A DNA stretch of 64,000 bases from Escarpia spicata (GCA_963995525.1 OZ023214.1:17844826-17908825); one strand, 5' to 3'; shown: positions 26,333 through 37,754, counted from the stretch's first letter. The notes: generated by a model from the letters alone, not told the origin. A program made the numbers and translations.

Positions 26333-26625
26333 GCACAACGTACAAACATTCTGGTACGAACGGAAACAACCCCGAGTTGTATTGCTCCCTTGTTATCATA
26401 CCAGCATAACAGCGCTGTTTGGATTTGGTTTTTGTTGGAGTCCAATTGAACGTCATCAGCCTGTCCGAAACAAATCTCACGTATGCGTCTTTAGACAACG
26501 AGTCATGTTCCGAGTCAAGTCCTCACAGTCATGCACTACACCTTTAGTATTTACACATTTCCTTGGTTGAAATCCGTATTTTATTCACATGTTTCTTTCG
26601 GCAGTTTAATAGTGTGGTGGTTTTT
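26101..26625. other. Block showing no differences among the three units
   Basis: Reading the three copies side by side (26101-26625, 41153-41677, 56632-57156) I find no substitution, while the flanks on both sides have several per 500 bases. Both strands have open frames here (144 codons on plus, 84 and 68 on minus). It may hold a promoter with ETS/CRE-like sites and a first exon. Confidence 0.5.
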
Positions 26626-26649
26626 TGGGATGCACTTTTTCTCCCAGGG

Positions 26650-26880
26650 CTCATCAAACGATATCCAACTGCACCCCCTGAGACCTTCAATTACTGAGGC
26701 TCACAAAAAACCTAAAACTGTCCCCTTGACACCTCCAGCTGCACCCCGGAAACCTCTGACTGCAAACCCTTGACGCATTGCACCCCCACTAAGGCTCACC
26801 AAAACATCCAACCGTATCCACTTCAGACCTCTACCTACATCTAGTAGAGGCTCACAAAACCTCGTCTATTCAAGTGGAAT
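26650..26880 (+). repeat. Degenerate tandem of CTGCACCCC/GAGGCTCAC words
   Basis: Loose repeats of about 45 bases containing AACTGCACCCC and GAGGCTCACAAAACC. A related run sits at 8190-8340 in the RASD intron. Also present in units 2 and 3. Confidence 0.4.
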
Positions 26881-27485
26881 ACGTTTACCTCGAGCGTAAC
26901 GCTTTCACCTCAGCGAATGGTGCGTACGCTCCCAGCATACAGGCCTGTTAGGTGGTCAAAATTAACGTTTATTTTTGGGGGTGTTGTAATAATTAGAGTC
27001 TAGGCCCCTACTTTAGATATTAGGATGATCACTTCTCGGACGTATTGACATTTTACTCGTGACGGCAGTCGATTGCCTGTGTGTATTATATACCGACAAG
27101 TAATAGTAGATTCACCATAGATATATCAAAATATGATGAGTGCTGAAGTGACGAGGATGAAGTGATATCGATGAACACACTGGTCATATAGAGTCCTTGA
27201 TAATAGATACGTGTGATCTCCAGTTTAAACCAATAAAGTATACAATGCAACAACAAAAGTAAACATTATATTTTATTAAACGTTCACTAGTTCACAAGTG
27301 ATTACACCCACAGTTATGTGAGAACACCTACTGACATGTTACAATATGTCATATAATATTTTCGAGCATTGCGTTATTGACTTCAGTTGCTGTTCCTGCT
27401 GTACTATGCTTGTGCTATAGCCTAGAGAAATTGTCGTGCCACCAATAAACATACATTTGTAACACCTGTATAATTTGACACACTT

Positions 27486-27954
27486 TTAACAGAGTCTGCC
27501 ATTGCAGCACTTCCTCAAACGGCTGTTGTAGGTAGCGGCTCCACAGCACGCAGCATTGAACGGCTTGTGCTGAATTCGTCCACCGCAGCACATATTCAAA
27601 TTGGTATTGTAGGTTTGAGTGCCACAACATGCCCCATTGAACGGCTTGTGCTGAATTCGTCCACCGCAGCACATATTCAAATTGGTATTGTAGGTTTGAG
27701 TGCCACAACATGCCCCATTGAACGGCTTGTGCTGAATTCGTCCACCGCAGCACATATTCAGTCGGCTGTTATATGCCACGCTTCCGCAACATGCTCCGTT
27801 GAACGGTTTGTGGACAACACGTCCCCCACAGCACATGGACAACGACGGGTTGTATGTTTGGTAGCCGCAAACGGCACTGGACCACCAAGCGTCTGTGAGT
27901 GCCAGACTAGCGACAAACACCAGCAGTATGAGTGGGACCTTCACAAGGCGACAC
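27486..27954 (-). CDS. Galaxin-like secreted di-cysteine repeat protein, copy 1
   Basis: The minus-strand exon encodes a signal peptide core CRLVKVPLILLVFVASLALT followed by DAWW, then 27-residue repeats with CC-x12-CC-x11 spacing, e.g. CCGGRIQHKPFNGACCG then TQTYNTNLNM. Nine di-cysteine motifs are present, ending KCCNGRLC and stop. Such CC repeats define galaxin, first known from coral skeleton, and galaxin-like proteins of molluscs and other animals; they are extracellular and rich in disulphides. The exon has no in-frame ATG ahead of the signal peptide, and a TAA lies just upstream, so a small first exon with the start codon must be spliced on in phase 2. The acceptor is TGTTTAAG here but TGTTTCAG in copies 2 and 3. 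The minus-strand polyA signal is at 27272-27277. Two neighbouring 81-bp units are identical. Confidence 0.8.
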
Positions 27955-27979
27955 CTTAAACACGTAAACAAACGTTACA

Positions 27980-29780
27980 TAATAATAATAATAAATAATA
28001 GTAATAATAATAGTGATTGTGATAGTGATAGTGATGGTGATAGTGATAATGATGATAATAATAATGGAATTACTTCTTTAGCGCCAATATCCTCGGAAAA
28101 TCCGAGCTCCGTTCTCATTGTCGAGTACGGAGCACAGGTCGTCAACAGATGGATGGAATTGTAAGAAGCTAAGGAGGATATGCAATATTAAAAAGATAGG
28201 CTTTTAGATGACGGCGAAATGAAACTATATTTCTTACTGACTTAACACCAATAGGGAAAGTCGGTGCAGCAACCGAAAAAGTTCGAGTTCCAGCATTCGT
28301 CTTAACTATGGGAATAAATTAAAAAAATAGATCAGAGTCGATATGTGGACGAAATTAAATGTCGTACACGTGGATGAAATTTTATGTTTGTGCAATGCAA
28401 AGTTGTTAAGGACAACACAACATCACTGCCACACGCAAGACACCTCGGAGAACTGTAATTAGAGATCTAGTAGTTCAAGAAACGTAACGCCAATAGACTA
28501 CTATGAGGACCTAGAGTTTATGTATGTTCCCATGTTGCACCATTAAAGATTGTGTTACAACAAATCGTGTATCGTGCACGATACATTATAATAATAAATT
28601 AAACTTTATGTATACACCATAAAATTCGGGACTAATGTGTTTATAAATCGGCAATCATCCAAGAAACACAAAAAACGCATTTAAGAGAAATAAATAAGAA
28701 AAACTCAATAAAGCTAGGAAGAAAAATCCTAGTATATATATATATATATCTAGATAAACCTGTGTATAACAAAAGTACGGGTAAGTGCAATGATAAAGCA
28801 AACGATTAGCAACATTGCTGAACTGCAGAACATACTGGATACAAAATAAATAAATCATTAAACGCCTAAATTACATTAAATAAGTTGATAAGATACTAAC
28901 ATATGATTCTAAGATAAATAAGAATAAACATTAATAACAACTGTATGCATGAATAATAAAAGGTTAAACGAGGTCTGATTATATTAGTTTAAGAACATAA
29001 ATGACTTCAATAATTTTCCAAACTGCCTATTATATTTCTTATAAGGTTATACGCTGTTTCGTGCCCATGTCACTTTGCGCTGTAATAATGGAGTCTAAGT
29101 ATTACCAAGAAACAATAAACATACATTGCCAGTTATAAGTCAGCCATCAGTAATCACTAGTTATTGTAGATCTCCTTCCGTCTGTAACGATATTAGTCTG
29201 GTACGATGACACGCACACATACAACCGGAGCCGCCATCTAGCGTTTAAGTATCTATAACATCACGTTACACTTTTCTTTCTGGGACATAATAATATACAT
29301 TGAAAGCGGGACACTTGTTTAGAATCCGAGATTTTGCCATTTAGCATATATTAAAAACATATCATGCGCACTGCATATAGTATCTGTATTTTATGTATAA
29401 CTTTTGAAGTATAAGTATTATGCAACACTTATAAAACTAAATTAATTGGCATCACCTTTTTAACGTTCTCATTTTTATGGGGTAAATCAGTTGTTCGGAA
29501 CGTAAAATGCAATGTGCCCGTAAAACGTAACCTAACAATCGTAGGAACCACGCGCGCGGCAAATAATTCGGTAAAAAGGCCCCTGCGTCATGGACTTGGC
29601 GACATGTAGCAGACGCTGACACAATATACTTATGTCTACCCTCATGCCAACAGCAATGCGAATATTATTTGAACATTATTTATACACCTAACGCCTACGG
29701 CCTATCGTTGGACGTGAACTTGAACTTTTACAATCACAACTATCACCAACCAGGGTGTCCTGTCAGGTGGCGAGCATTTT
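27980..29780. other. AT-rich spacer upstream of the galaxin-like gene
   Basis: It begins with (AAT)n/(GATAGT)n trinucleotide repeats (27981-28065). A minus-strand TATAAA lies in GATTTATAAACAC near 28635. No exon was recognised, although the missing start exon of the galaxin-like gene should be here. Equivalent stretches: 43032-44845 and 58437-60250. Confidence 0.4.
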
Positions 29781-29790
29781 GGCTAGTTGT

Positions 29791-29890
29791 TATAAAAGCA
29801 CAATTATGTCAGTGGTCGGATACTAAATAAGTGCTGAGTGGGTCAAGCGGTGCCTACTTACATGATGCGTGGCTTCTTTCTGTCGACTCG
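29791..29890 (+). promoter_or_regulatory. Candidate TATA promoter and first exon
   Basis: TATAAAAG at 29791-29798, also at 44858 and 60263. The region 64 bases on has ATGATGCGTGGC (start 29862) encoding MMRGFFLST, then a donor CTCG|GTAGGT at 29890/29891. A second ATG at 29916 opens a hydrophobic 28-codon frame MTTLLVWLACAATCLIY ending in TAG. Either could be the start of a small secreted protein. Which start or donor is used cannot be decided from sequence. Confidence 0.35.
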
Positions 29891-30270
29891 GTAGGTGTCT
29901 TCTTGTATAGATGATATGACGACGCTGCTGGTCTGGTTGGCTTGTGCAGCGACGTGTCTTATATATACCGTTAGACACCTATGCCGTGCTGAGACGTGTT
30001 AGTGGGCAGCAGGATGTTTCATTTATTGTACAACAGGATCTGTTTCACTTCTACGTGACTGAACACATGGTTACGAACAATCCTTTAACTAACATTATTC
30101 ATCACTCCGATTATGAAAAACAAGGCCGTGTCCGGGAGGCCTAGGCAACCGTGATCTATTTAAGGCCGTCATATAGGCCCACTTGAGTGACAGCAGACTG
30201 TGTCCGGGTCAAGGTGTATGTGCGTGCATGTGTGCGTGCGTGCGTGCGTATGTTTACCAGTGTATCATCT

Positions 30271-30725
30271 GGGGTCAGCACAGTGTTGGACTTTCTGCTT
30301 GATTACAGACGAAAAAAAGTGCAGTCTATTTTTGAGAAATGATTTTTTACAATGTTCACTTGCTCTGACATAAGTGCATTTGAGTAGTCAGATTTTTAGA
30401 TGTGATTGTAGCAGCTGTTGACAGTAAAATTTTGTCTTTTTAGCTGATTTTACTAAGCGGAAGGGTATCTGGCAGCAATTTGGCTAGTTGACACTTTAGC
30501 CGGATTACTGCCTGCATGCATTTGTAAATATTGACGGCTGTCATACATACAGGCATTTTGCAAGAGCTAGAGATATTAGATTTGGACTAAAATCGACCAG
30601 CATGTCAATGAGATGATAATAACAGCAGGTGGGAAGTTTAAGAAACTTTATAGGTCACGTTTTCTTATAATCACACAAAACATTAACATGGTCGCCAATG
30701 GGAAAACTGACAGTGTGCTGAGCCC
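30271..30725 (-). mobile_element. MITE with GGGGTCAGCACA termini, old copy
   Basis: 455 bp. Ends GGGGTCAGCACAGTGTTGG and, inverted, GGGCTCAGCACACTGTCAG, flanked by ATCT on both sides (30267-30270 and 30726-30729), a 4-bp target duplication. Same family as 60636-61090 and 62000-62454 but in the opposite orientation and diverged. Unit 2 copy: 45338-45792. The unit 3 copy is cut at 62678. Confidence 0.75.
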
Positions 30726-31441
30726 ATCTGTTGAGAAATATTTCAGGTTTCGTAAGCACACGTTCGCAGAGTTCACCGATTTAGCTTTGTGTCACCATCC
30801 GGCGGTGTTGAAGCCCAGGCCGTAGTTCCGATAGAATGTACATCTATATTTCATTCATCGCTTTCGTTCTGCAGTGTACAGGCCCGCGGGGTGTTTGGTT
30901 GGGAGGAGCGGGGGTGCGTTTTCTGTCTGGAACATCTTTCGCGGTGTCGAGGGGGTAATGTTTGAGAATTTTCCCGGTCGACGGGAGAAGTATGGTTGCA
31001 CGTGTTCCCGGTCGATAGGGGTTTCTCGGACGTCTTAAAATACGCAAATGTTCTGACAGTTACAATTTAAGCACAACTGCTCCAAACGGAACTCTTCCCC
31101 TAAGCGGAACTCGTTTGTCTCAAAGGGGGTAGGGTGGGATGGGCCTGGTGTAGCTTACTTGTTTCGCACGTTTCAAGAAGGGTATTTTATTCAGAATTTC
31201 TTATTGTAGTCTAAACAACCGCGTGCGTGTGTGCGTGCGTGTGTTCGTGCGCGTGTGTTTGTGTTAATAAAGATCTGGTCGTTAGCACAGATGTCAGGGT
31301 ATAAGGGATCATCTCAGAACGTCGATGTCAGATATCAACTGTCGGGTATTAATTAGACGACATTACTTTCGTTTGAGGCGGGGAATCAGAGGCAGTTTTG
31401 TCTAACGTCGGACATCGATATTTTATGCTTTGGACTTTCAG

Positions 31442-31641
31442 TCCCCCGCACTTTGTTCGTGCGCACGGAGGAAATGACCCATCCCATTTTGTTCTTCGTG
31501 TTATGCCGTTACGCGATTAGCCTCGACAACTATGACGTCTGTCACAACTGCCTGGGGAATAACATGACTTTGAAATGTTCGCCGATGGGCGGCTTTACCC
31601 CGATTCCGGGTAATGATGATGAAAAATGGCTCTCATGCTAA
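31442..31641 (+). CDS. Candidate cysteine-containing terminal exon, copy 1 (frame-shifted)
   Basis: The acceptor GGACTTTCAG at 31441 leads in phase 1 to EEMTHPILFFVLCRYAISLD, then a C-x2-C pair (CHNC) and MTLKCSPMG. Copy 1 lacks two bases (GC) after CCGATGGGC relative to units 2 and 3, so its end reads GGFTPIPGNDDEKWLSC instead. The last 40 bases resemble, in inverted form, a repeat tail at 31886-31925, so part of this exon may come from a mobile element. Function unknown. Confidence 0.25.
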
Positions 31642-32129
31642 CGGCAAATAAAAAATAAATAAGAGTAAACGTTTATCAGTTAATATTACATTTAGGCAAA
31701 TAATAGAGTGTGAATGGACGTAGATCGACCGATATTTTTTGATATCAGCATATTAATGTATATGAACGTTCTTCTGATGGGTGGGTGGGATGGGGAAAAA
31801 TTATTAAAAGTTATTTTATCTGTGATAGGACATCGATGTTCTCAGATAATACGTAGTAGTAGTAGTAGTAATATTTTATTGGGATAGCCTGAGAGCCATT
31901 CATCATCATTACCCGGAATACTGGGCTTTTTAATACGTAAGGAAACAGCCGTAGTGCTGCAACAGATATCAGCCGTGTCTAATTTGTGTGTTCAGTTATT
32001 GTAGTGGTTCCAAACCAAGACATTTGGAATTTACACACACACGTGCGCGCGCGCGCATGCATACACACACGCACGGAATTTCGCGTTTGTTACTAAGGTG
32101 GATTGCGTTAGTAAAGCATAAGTGGTCAA

Positions 32130-32570
32130 TATAGAGTTGGTTTTCCCATAGGCGACCATGTTAATTATAATAAAACGTGACCAACAAAATGTCTTAAACT
32201 ACTCACCTGCTGTTATCATCATCTCATTGACATGCTGATCGATTTTTAAAGCAAATTGCATACTTCTAGCTCTCGTAAAATGCATGTATGTGTGACACCC
32301 GTCAATATTTACAAATGCCGGCAAGCATTACTCCGCAAACAGGTCACACAGGCAAATTCCTGCCAAATATCCTTCCGCTTATTAAAATCATCTAGAAAGC
32401 CACCATTTTACACTCAACACCTACTAAAATCACACATGGAAATCTGCCTACTCAAATGCACTTATGTCATAGCATGTTAATTTTGTAAACAATATTTCTC
32501 AAAAATGTACTGCTCTTTTCTTCTTTTCTGTAACCAAACAAGAAGTCTAACTAGAACATGACCGCATAAA
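32130..32570 (+). mobile_element. Diverged third member of the GGGGTCAGCACA MITE family
   Basis: TTTTCCCATAGGCGACCATG and the following text (GCTCTCGTAAAATGC, GACACCCGTCAATATTTAC) align by eye with the 60636-61090 element, with many substitutions and decayed ends. Also at 47200-47640 and from 63935 to the window end. Confidence 0.6.
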
Positions 32571-33204
32571 GCAGCGGTTCCCAAACTGGGGTACGCGTAC
32601 CCACGGGGGTACGCGAGAGGTTTCCCAGGAGGCACGCGAAGGGTCGGTGAAAGTAAAGTTTTCGCCATCTTGTGTGCGCTTTGCACCAAAGGTGGAGACC
32701 TCAAGGGAGCGCTCTTGTTCTACCGGACCGTTCTATAATTCCTTGGGATTAACTAAGAAGGACAACGGCGTCTTCTGATAGGCTTCCAAATGTTTTGAGG
32801 CCGAGGGATTATCGTAGAACAATGTACACACATGTGCGTATTATTGTTATTGCGTCGAGTGAGTTAGAAGTGGTCAACTAGTTACGTGGTATAACAAGAA
32901 ACATAATTATTTAAACAACGAGTCCAAACCACACTGATATAAATCAACAATGGCCATTTCAGTATTTTTATGGTTATTAACATTGTTTTGACAATTTTCG
33001 CTTTCAACATAGTACATTTTTTATTTACAGACATCAGTGAACCACATCTATAATGTTTACATAGCTAGACCAAACAGTTCCATTTACCAATGAAGTCAAT
33101 TTGCAATCTCATACTGGTCATGGTTAGCAGTTTTTCCCGAGTGAATGAAGGGGGTGGTATGTTTCACCATTCAAGCATATTCCATTGCATGATCTATCGG
33201 GGCA

Positions 33205-33465
33205 CCAGAGGTAGTCTCATCTCGCATCAGAGGTAGTCCCATCTCGCATCAGAGGTAGTCCCATCTCGCATCAGAGGTAGTCCCATCTCGCATCAGAGGT
33301 AGTCCCATCTCGCATCGGAGGTACTCCCATCTCGCATCGGAGGTAGTCCCATCTCGCATCGGAGGTAGTCCCATCTCGCATCGGAGGTAGTCCCATCTCG
33401 CATCGGAGGAGTCCCATCTCGCATCAGAGGTAGTCCCATCTCGCATCAGATGTAATCCCATCAGA
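33205..33465 (+). repeat. 22-bp minisatellite, 12 units
   Basis: CAGAGGTAGTCCCATCTCGCAT repeated 12 times, with CGG variants in the middle and a final CAGATGTAATCCC. Unit 2 has 11 copies at 48280-48515. Because 22 is not a multiple of three, the open frame over it is an artefact. Confidence 0.93.
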
Positions 33466-34519
33466 ATAAAGAGCTTGTCTTGATTATGTAAATGCCACCA
33501 AATCTAGCGCTCTCAATACTCGACTTTATTTTTGTCAAGTGTTTCATGCGGACCAAGAGACACAGCTATTCCACACCGCCGTCTATTGATTCTCTTGGAG
33601 AATATGGAGTTAAAGAGAAATTGCTAAACGATGAGATCGCCGAATTGTTTCATCACGTCTATAAGGAAAATTCTCGAAAATTCTTCAATTAACTATAGGA
33701 AAAATGAAGCTGTCTTTCCTAAAGTTAGAATACTCGTCGTGAAACTGCAGTTGTGGGAGGGCAACGTCAACTACGGAAACGTCAACATGTCTGATCATTT
33801 CAACGCAGCGTTTTATGGTGAAGAAACTGTGAAAGGAAACACGGGACAAAATGTGCAGACGCACGTACCTGTCGTCAATGAAAAATGAAATTCTAAACTG
33901 ACGTCCAGTGCGAAAGATGGAAATTGTCGGAGTTCGTGACTGACTACACTGTTTCCTGGCCAAGTTCTCGTCTAAGATGGGCGTGTCGTATCCGACACTG
34001 TACGATGTCCCCGTGACGGCATTGTTGATATTCCGTCCACTAATTTATATGAATACTGATTCTTGGCGTTATTCTGCACGAAGACCAAACTTCGAGTCCG
34101 ACTCTGTGTCACGGATAATAACCGAATATGCCTGTCTAAAATTGCTTCCCGAATTGAGTCCTTGATTTTTTTAAAGGCTAGCTCACCTATCTAGTTTTTC
34201 ATACTTTGTGTTATAAATTCGGCGTACATTTTTGCTTGTCTCATCAATAAGATTAAGTGTTATCGTTGAACTGAGTGTATATATTATTTTATAGAGTTAT
34301 ACATTAAATATATAATGTTAACTGATGGCGGAACCCTGACGATTGAAACACCAAGGGGTATGCGGAGAGAAACAGACAGGGAACCGCTGGCATAAACCTT
34401 TCCAATCTAATTGTTAGTATACATAGTATTGCCAAAATGGATTAATTAGCGTGACTATTTTCATGCACATAAATAGTTTGTGTGAATTAAAGCGCATATA
34501 TATACATCACATATTTAAC

Positions 34520-35555
34520 GTGTAGTAGTTGATGAGGGAGGCTTCAAACTGGAAATCGGTATTGAGTGGGGTACCACAGGGATCAGTATTAGGACCTGTA
34601 TTATTCTTAATTTATATCAACGATTTGGATGATGAAATAACAAGCAAGGTTTTGAAATTTGCGGATGATACAAAAGTGTTTAGAAGGATTAAAAGTGAGG
34701 GAGATAGACAGCATTTACAAGATGATCTTGACAGGTTGATCAAATGGTCTGAAAAGTGGCAAATTCTGTTCAATTTTGGGAAATGTAAATGCCTCCACAC
34801 AGGACATGGGAACGAAGAGGTAGAATAAGTAAGTACTACTGTAAAAGAAAAGTACTACTGTAAAAGAAAAGGACTTAGGGTTAACCATTAGTGCTGATAT
34901 GAAGGTTTCAGAGCAGTGCGGAATTGCAGCTTCAAAGGGAAATCAAATCCTTGGATTAATTAGGCGAAACATAACGTATAAGGAAAAAGAGCTAATAATA
35001 CCGCTGTACAAAACAATAGTTATGCCTCATTTAGAATATTGTATTCAAGCGTGGAGGCCATATCGCAGGAAGGACATAGATATGCTAGAAAGAGTGCAGA
35101 GGAGAGCAACTAAAATTATACAAAAACTGAGGGATCTTAGTTACGAAATACGCCAAAAAATGCGGTTTAACAACACTAGAGACCAGGAGATTGAGAGCAG
35201 ATCAGATAGAAGTGTTTAAAATATTGAAGGGTTATGAAAATATTGATAGAAAGATTTTTTTCTCAGTTAAGAAAGATAGAAGAAATAGAGGACATGAACT
35301 TACATTAGCAAAGGAGCAGAGTAGATTGGATATAAGAAAGTTTTCATTTTCACAAAGGACTGTAAATGAATGGAACAGATTACCTGCTGATTGTGTGGGT
35401 GCTAGTAGCGTGAATATGTTTAAAAATAAAATCGACACATACCTCAGACGGGCGGGATACACATAGATAAAAGGGTCGGACTCTCGATAAGCCAAAGCGC
35501 TTCCTTGTCCACCTGCCACCTAGAGTTAATTCTCTGGGTGGCAATCTTGTTAAAT
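34520..35555 (+). mobile_element. LINE fragment (CR1/Jockey-like), RT palm to 3' tail, unit 1
   Basis: The plus strand reads SGVPQGSVLGPVLFLIYIND, VLKFADDTKVFRRI (catalytic FADD box intact), KWSEKWQILFNFGKCKCL, then after a frameshift GNQILGLIRRNITYKEKELI, PHLEYCIQAWRPYRRKDID and, in another frame, FSFSQRTVNEWNRLPADCVG. It is 5' truncated at the VPQGSVLGP box and carries at least two frameshifts, so it is inactive. The 3' tail has AATCTTGTTA repeats and runs into (AT)n. Confidence 0.9.
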
Positions 35556-35559
35556 CTTG

Positions 35560-35609
35560 TTAAATATATATATATATATATATATTAATTCTATGGGTGG
35601 CAATCTTGT

Positions 35610-35655
<46 letters not shown>

Positions 35656-35715
35656 TACATACATTCATACATGCATACATACATACATATATACATGCAT
35701 ACATACATACATACA

Positions 35716-35745
<30 letters not shown>
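35560..35745 (+). repeat. (AT)n and (CATA)n repeats after the LINE
   Basis: Two (AT)n blocks separated by a repeated piece of the LINE 3' end (TTAATTCTATGGGTGGCAAT), then (CATA)n. Confidence 0.93.
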
Positions 35746-35746
<1 letters not shown>

Positions 35747-36442
35747 TATTATTAAGCCTAACGCTGCCATTTTTAGGTTGTCATTGGATGATTTCGCGCG
35801 TAGTCTCGTGTTCTTCCGATGCACACATTAAAAATACTAACGAATCGCCTGTTGCGAGAAACGTCATCATGAGTTACTAAATCCTAAAATCAGAATACCA
35901 GTACGGAAATAGCAACATCTATCTGCGCAGGCGGACGGACGTTCGACGTTTAGTGGTATGCTTAGGGATCGTCTCAGAAAGTCGATGTCTGATATATGAC
36001 TATGTTACTTTCATCTGACATCAGCCCCCTCGTCTTCAGACGATTTTTTTTAAACATTCGTATGATCTATGTTATCAATGTATTAACAGTATTGGTCCGA
36101 CGCGTAAAATTCGATCGAACATGTCCACCAATGTGTTGTGTGTAGAGCTACATATGTTGTCGTTGTTGCTGTACTGTTTGTGTTATTTATCTTTAATAAA
36201 TAAGTTAGTTGTAGAACATTTTGCGAGAGTCGCCAAAAAAGGGCGTTTTACCCCACCCTCGAGGTAAACGCCTCTTTATGTGTGGCAAAACGCTCAAATG
36301 AGGGCGTTTACGTTTGAGTCATTAGTTCCGCGACGTCTCACGGAGGGTGCAACTGGAAGTTTTTTTGGATTCCCAAGGATCCAAGTGTTGGAGGTTTTTC
36401 AAAAACACCCTCAAATCAAATCGTGCTACGGACGTGAATGGG

Positions 36443-36450
36443 TATAAATA
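36443..36450 (+). promoter_or_regulatory. Candidate TATA box, unit 1
   Basis: TATAAATA in GAATGGGTATAAATACG; the expected start is near 36474, followed by about 57 bases to a possible donor CACAAC|GTAATA. Upstream are inverted and direct repeats of AAACGCC/GGCGTTT (36240-36312). The same box is at 52028-52035. It points toward the next unit's cysteine-rich exon, about 3.2 kb away. Confidence 0.3.
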
Positions 36451-36805
36451 CGATGAGAACGAGTAGTGTAAGTGAACACATTCAACAATTAGCGTGGGCT
36501 ACAAGCAGAGGAGTGAAACAGTCCACAACGTAATATATACTGTAAGACATCTAGAATCTAATTGAAATATAAACGTAAACAAGGTTGCTAGCATATTGTA
36601 CAGGCTAATGTGTCGAGGTAACGAAAAAAGTAATTATAACGGACGAACACATAATAAAATGTCATATGCAAGTGTCGAATAATTAGTTGGATAGCGTACG
36701 ACGAACGAGCAAACAGTAATTATTGGTGTCTGCCAATGTCATTATGTGGCTGGCACAATGTCCAACGAACGAGCAAACAGTAATTATTAGCGTTCTCAAT
36801 GTCTA

Positions 36806-37754
36806 CGGTGGCTGGGAAAAGACATAGCAAAATTTATTTTTTTATCTCGAGATCTCAACTTTTTTTCTCGAGATCTTGACTTTTAATTGTTTTCCGGGAA
36901 AGGATATCGCAACATTACATTTTTTATTTGAAATCCAATTTAATATTCCGCAATCCGGTCATATCCTGAATCCCCCATTTAGGTTTCATCCGACGATACA
37001 TTCAAAAATATGACTGTTCGGCACCAACATGTCAAACTGGTGCTAAACCTCATCTCTTTCCCCAGGTATCACAGAACATCTCGACCAGTTGACCAGTTAC
37101 GTCGCTCCGCAATGTCTGTGGTCACCGGCCGCGACATCTGATTTGATCAGGTCATATTTGAGCACTGGGCACTAGTTTGCTTTGCGTTCACACTAGCAAT
37201 TTGAACCGGAGTAAAACTAAATCGGTGCGAAACCATCTCAGGGATGTTTAAACCGGTTTAAATCACTGATCCGGTTTAAATTTTACAGTGTGGACGAACT
37301 ATGGGTTCGAAACCGGCTTCGCACCGGTTTAAAACTGCTAGTGTGAACGGGGTACATTATGAAACATTATGCTTTGGACTAAGTCAACATGAAATATGAT
37401 GTGTTCTTTCAAGAAGATTCAGCATTAATATAAATGCAACCTGGCGAGAACACGCGTCAACTGTCGTACACTTATATTACAGCTGAATCTTCTTGAAAAA
37501 TTAAGAATACCGTATTTCATGCTGACTTAGTCCAAGATCAAACAGACTTTTCACGGAGGCATCCATGTTGTCCTTCCATCCTTCGTTTGATCCGCCTCGC
37601 TTTCATAACTCGAGATATCGAAATAAAAGTCGAGATCTCGAGAAAAAAAGTCGAGATCTCGAGATAGGAAATTAAACGTCGAGATCTCGAGATAAAAAGT
37701 CGAGATCTCGAGATAAAAAATAAAATTTTGCTACGTCCTCTCTCAACCACCGTA
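36806..37754. mobile_element. Fold-back element with TCGAGATCTCGA repeats
   Basis: The left arm GGTGGCTGGGAAAAGACATA then GCAAAATTT is inverted at the right end (GGTGGTTGAGAGAGGACGTA then GCAAAATTT). Both arms go on into multiple self-complementary TCGAGATCTCGA blocks separated by AT runs. Inside are a 155-bp MITE-like piece (37195-37349, CGTTCACACTAGCA inverted at its end, with GGTTTAAACC-type words) and an inverted pair GGACTAAGTCARCATGAAAT at 37374-37534. Unit 2 equivalent: about 52390-53318. Confidence 0.6.

Noticed and set aside
26136..26570. 144-codon plus-strand frame, unchanged in all three units
   Set aside because: No domain, and the minus strand has a better splice and promoter context. 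The whole block lacks differences, so frame conservation is not informative. Kept only as a conserved block.
30613..30825. 70-codon plus-strand frame
   Set aside because: Mostly inside the old MITE and its flank; no protein similarity recognised.
33249..33461. 70-codon frame over the 22-bp minisatellite
   Set aside because: Produced by the tandem repeat; the period is not a multiple of three and copy number differs between units.
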